From: Nymphaea colorata
Lineage: Eukaryota > Streptophyta > Magnoliopsida > Nymphaeales > Nymphaeaceae
Direction: 5' to 3'
NCBI RefSeq assembly: GCF_008831285.2
Contig: NC_045141.1
Span: forward strand, 12,884,106-12,944,105
DNA length: 60,000 nucleotides
In this document: piece by piece, positions 50,401-55,830 of the stretch
Position numbering within the stretch: position 1 is the stretch's first letter
Layout of the letters: each line of letters begins with the position of its first letter
Translations under genes and position numbers: made by a program
Notes under the pieces: generated by a model
The model's database searches: none
Told to the model about the DNA's origin: nothing
The model's input: the letters and a program-made list of their open reading frames with translations, nothing else

Positions 50401-53400
50401 GCCACTGCCGTCGTTGTTTCTACTGCTGTCGCCGACCAGGAACGCCGTCCAGGAACGCTGCCGTCGTCCGGCACCGCCGTCGTCATCGTTCCCAGCGCTG
50501 TTCTGCCCTGCCCTGCTGCCGTCGCCGGTGTGGATCTCTTCTTTGCTGCCGCCGTTCCCAGCGTCGTCCTGCCCTGCCCTGCTGCCGTCGCCGTCGTTAT
50601 CAGCGCCGCCCTGCCCTGCTGCCGTCACAGGTCCCAGCGCCGCCGTCGACTGGTTTTTTCTCCGCTGCCCTCTTCTTCCGCGTCGCCGCCGGCTGTCTTG
50701 TTTTCGCCGCCGGCCAGTTGTGACCTTATTTGGGGATTGCCATGGCTGACGCAGTGATTTCCAAGCTTGATGATGTCCTGGACACGGGCAGCAATACCAA
50801 GGGTGAGAACTTGCCTGTTCATGTCACCTCCATTCGGCTGAACAAGGATAACTATCTCTCGTGGTCTGCTGCCCTAGAAATCGGCATTACTAGTCGTGGT
50901 CGCCTGCACTATATCACTGGGGAGAAGCCTCCACCTTCTAAAACTGATTCGCAATGGCCGACCTGGGCTTTGGAAGATAGTCAGGTTAAAGTATGGATTA
51001 TTAGTTCAGTTTCCGCAGATATTCAGCCTTTGATCTTGCGTAAATCGACTGCATATGATATGTGGACTGTTCTTGCACGTATGTATGGTCGTAAAAAACG
51101 TGTTTTACGTGCATATCAAATCAAACGTAGCATATATGCTCTTAAACAGGGTGATTTATCTGTTGCCTCCTTCTATGCCGCCCTGAAGACCAAATGGGAG
51201 GAACTTGACTATCATGTGAATGATGACTGGAAATGTGGTGTAGATCATGCCCTGTATTGGGAAAAGGAATGGATGGACCGCACCTTTATCTTCCTTGGAG
51301 GCCTGCGTGATGAGTTTGAAACCATTCGGAGCCAGATTCTTAACTGTGATGAGATTCCTGAAATCGAAGAGGTATATGCTCGTATTGAGTCTGAGGAGCA
51401 ACGGCGCCAGATTATGCATATTGACTCCCATCAGGGGAGCTCTCCAGCAGCCTTTGTGAGTCATACTTCAGGGACAGGGCAGCGTCCTACTCGCCGATGC
51501 AGCCATTGCAACAAAGTGGGTCATTCTGTTGATTTTTGTTGGGACCTTCATCCTGAGAAGCGTCTCGTCCGAGGTCGTCCTCCTCCTCATCGCCGTGCTC
51601 CTTCTGTGCCCGAGCCTAGTCCAGGGTCGACCAATGTTGCAAAATCCAAGCTCTCCTCAGATCAACTTAGAGAGTTGCAAGCATACATTAGTCGTTTGTC
51701 TACCCAGGATGATGCTTCTACTTCTGAGGGGGCTAAGTTAGCCCAGGCCCTAGTTGCCACTAGTGATCAAGGTAATTCCTCCCTCGGTGATTGGATTGTT
51801 GACAGTGGGGCCACTCATCATATGACAGGGGTCCCTACGATGTTTCAAGAGTACAGGTTGACCTCTGGGCAGCAGCGTGTGGCTATGGCTGATGGTTCCT
51901 CTATCTCTGTGGCTGGAAAAGGGAGTTTATCATTACTGAACAAATATTGTCTTCATAATGCCCTACATGTTCCCAACATTCCTGTCAATTTGTTATCTGT
52001 CAGCAGTATTACCAAAGAGTTAAACTGTAATCTAATTTTCTCTACTGATCGTTGTTTACTGCAGGACTTGGGGACGGGACAGAAGATTGGGATTGGTTCG
52101 GTTATTGATGGTCTCTACAGACTGCCCGTACAAGTTGCTTCTGCTTTGATTTCAGCCACCAGTGGACAGTTGCCTGGCATGGAGGACAGATTCATCATTA
52201 TGCGTTGGCACGAGAGACTTGGTCATCTTCCATTCCTGTTGCTTAAAAAGTTGTTTCCTAGGATGTTTCATTCTGTTTCTTTGGACAACTTCGCCTGTGA
52301 AGTGTGTCAGTTGTCTAAACATGTTAGGGCCTCGTACCCTATTTCATTCAATAAAGCCGACCGTCCTTTTGCTTTGGTTCATTCTGATGTTTGGGGTCCT
52401 TCGGGAGTACCCACTTGTCGTGGCTTTCACTATTTCATGACTCTTATTGATGACTACTCCCGGTGTACGTTCGTGTATCTGTTGAAAGAACGTAGTGAAG
52501 TTCCCGACATTGTCAAAAACTTTGTGGCATTTGTTGAAACTCAATTCCAGACCCCTGTTCAGACCCTTCGTACTGACAATGCTCGAGAGTATGTCTCCCA
52601 ATCCCTTGATGACTTCCTGCGAAGCAAGGGTATTATACATGAAACATCCTGTAGCTACACACCTCCTCAAAATGGTGTGGCTGAAAGGAAGAACCGTCAT
52701 TTGTTAAATGTCACCCGGGCCATTATGTTTCAACGTCATGTCCCTAAGCGGTACTGGGGTGATGCACTTCTCACTAGTGCTCATCTCATTAACCGTATGC
52801 CTACTCGTGTGTTGAATGGTCATTCCCCTTATTCTGTTTTGTGGCCTACTCAGAATCCCTGGCCTTTGACCCCTCGAGTGTTTGGGTGTGTTTGCTTTGT
52901 CCATGATCATAGTCCCACTCTCAAGAAACTTGATCCTCGGTCCATCAAAGCGGTCTTTTTGGGGTATTCCTCCACTCAGAAGGGATACAAGTGTGTTGAC
53001 CCTAGCACTTCCAGAGTATATGTCTCCAGGGATGTTACCTTTCATGAACATGTGGCATACTTCCCTGCGACTCCTCTTCAGGGGGAGTATCTAGGTGACA
53101 GAAGGGAAGAGTATTCTTCGCATCAGTTGATTCAGTTCATGGATTTCTTGGATTATACAGTTAGTTCTCCAAGTGTGGAAGACGTTGTCAGGAAGGACAG
53201 AGACAGTCAGATGGAGGGGGGCCCTGTGGAAGAACAGTCTCGAGGTCACTTATTTGGTCAGGTTTACAGCAGGAAGAAGAAGAATGTGTTGGAAGATGTC
53301 GATGTTGCCAATCCCAATCTTCCCAATCTTGTGACCTCCCCGGATGATCCAAGTCCAATGAATGAAGAACTTCCCATAGCCCTGCGCAAGGGCACCAGGT

Positions 53401-55792
53401 CATGTACTTCTCATCCTATTCAGAGATTTGTTTCATATGCTAAACTCAGCAAAGACTACAAGTGTTTTGTTACCTCTTTATCTATGGCTGTTATTCCCAG
53501 GTCAGTGGAAGATGCCAGGAAGGATCCTAAATGGCTACAGGCCATGACAGAGGAGATGGACGCCCTGGAAAAGAACAGTACGTGGGAGGTTGTTGACATC
53601 CCCAAGGGAACTCACTTAGTTGGTTCCAAGTGGGTGTTTAATGTGAAGTACAAACCTGATGGCACAGTAGAACGCTATAAAGCCCGCCTTGTTGCTAAAG
53701 GGTTTAGCCAGAAATATGAGATTGACTATCTTGAGACGTTTGCTCCCGTGGCGAAAATGAAGACCGTAAGGGTCATCCTAGCTCTTGCAGTGCAGAAGAA
53801 GTGGAGCATGGACCAACTTGATGTCAAGAACGCCTTCTTGAATGGTCACCTTGAGGAAGAAGTCTATATGAGCATGCCGCCTGGATATGCTCGGAACGGG
53901 AAGTGTTGCTATCTCAAGAAAGCTTTGTATGGTCTCAAGCAGTCCCCTAGAGCGTGGTTTGAAAGACTAAGGGTTGTAATGAAGACTAATGGGTATAAAC
54001 AGGGAAATGGTGATCACACCCTCTTCATCAAGCAGAGAAATGGTCTGGTGAGCCTTCTACTTGTATATGTTGATGATATGATTGTCACAGGTGACGACGA
54101 GGGGGAAAAAAGGAAGATGAAAGAAACGTTAGCTGCAGAATTCGATCTCAAAGATCTGGGCAAACTAAGGTATTTCTTGGGAATTGAGATCGCGCGATCT
54201 GAGACTGGGCTTGTTATGAGCCAAAGAAAATACACTTTGGATCTTCTAAAAGAGACAGGTAAACTGGGATGCAGGCCCTTTCTTACCCCAATGGAGTCTG
54301 GCACAAGGATAAGTATCAAATCTGGGACTATCTTGGATGAGGAAGGAAAAGGGAGGTATCAGCGGCTGGTTGGTAAACTTATTTATCTCACTCTTACTCG
54401 CCCAAATATTACGTATGTTGTGGGTGTGTTAAGTCAGTTTATGCATGCCCCTACTGATTGTCATTGGAAAAGTGCTGAAAGAGTATTGGGATACTTAAAG
54501 AATGACCCAGGGAAAGGATTGCTCTACACTCGGCAAGATCGACTAAGTATTGAAGGATACTCTGATGCCGACTGGGCAGGATGCACAGATACTAGGAGGT
54601 CTACCACAGGATACTGCATCTTTCTTGGAGGTAACCTTGTGGTCTGGAGAAGTAAGCGACAAGAAGTTTGTTCCAGGTCCAGTGCTGAGGCTGAATACAG
54701 GGCGGTTGCTATGGGGGTTACAGAGATGCTATGGCTCAAAATTCTTTTAGCAGATATTGGGGTTAAAATGGAAGAGAAGATGAAGATGTATTGTGACAAC
54801 AAGTCTGCTATTAACCTGGCAAATAATCCGGTCATGCACGACAGGACTAAACATGTGGAGATCGATCGCCACTTCATACGGGAACGCATAGATTCAAAGG
54901 AGTTGATTCTGCCCTATATGAAGTCTGAAGATCAAGTTGCAGATGTCTTAACTAAGTCTTTATGTACATCTCAGTTTGAGAAAAATGTTAGCAAGCTTGG
55001 CATGTTTGACATGTATGCCAAGCTTGAGGGGGAGTGTTAGAATATATTGTAATGGGGAACCGAGTCCATATCTGGACCCGGTCCTATGGGGCACGGATAC
55101 CGAGGCAGGCTTGGTATCCTAGGCGGCACTCTTTCTCTCCCTCCTATATATTCTTCACTTACATGTAATTGTTGAGTTAAGTGAATGTGATTTTCTCTTT
55201 CCTAGGGTTGCGGTTTGCCCCTAGGTCAGAGCTTCCCCGTGGTTTTTCACCTCTTTCTGAGGTTTTCCACGTATACTGTGTGTGTTTTCTCTACTCTCTC
55301 CTTGTGGTTCGTGTTTCTACAATCATTATAAGAACCACCTTCTGTATTTCTTCTGAAGGCTTTCAATTTGGTCTAGCAAAAATGAGTCCTAAGAAGACCT
55401 ATACAATACATACACATATACATGCACAATCATATGCATTATCTTTTGTACCTACAATCCATCTACATACTTGTATGTCAATCAAGGGGATTTGTTATGT
55501 GTTTTCTGTTAAGCTGAATGCATCTATCATGTTCAATTCGTAAAAACAACTCAGTTTGTAAATGCCAACTAGATTTCATGTAAAAACAAGTATCCTACAT
55601 AAATGTGTCTGTGTGCATGCCAAGCTTGCAGGAATCACTAAGTATGAAGTCTAACTTCTGTAAGACAGAAGCCTAATCCATTAAATATCCAGATTCCTAG
55701 CCATAGAGTTCCTGATTCTCATCCTAGTTTTACTTTAAATTGGCTTGAATACGATTACTTTTCATCATTTTTTAAGTTTAGTTTTATATATA

Positions 55793-55830
<38 letters not shown>

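Larger units (their letters stand above)
50002..55321 (+). mobile_element. Copia LTR retrotransposon E, complete
   Basis: 287-bp LTRs with one difference, target duplication ATCAT at 49997-50001 and 55322-55326, primer-binding site, purine tract and an intact gag-pol frame. It is related to A/D in protein and LTR layout but clearly diverged. It lies in the same orientation as the host gene, so its LTR signals act in sense. Confidence 0.97.
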
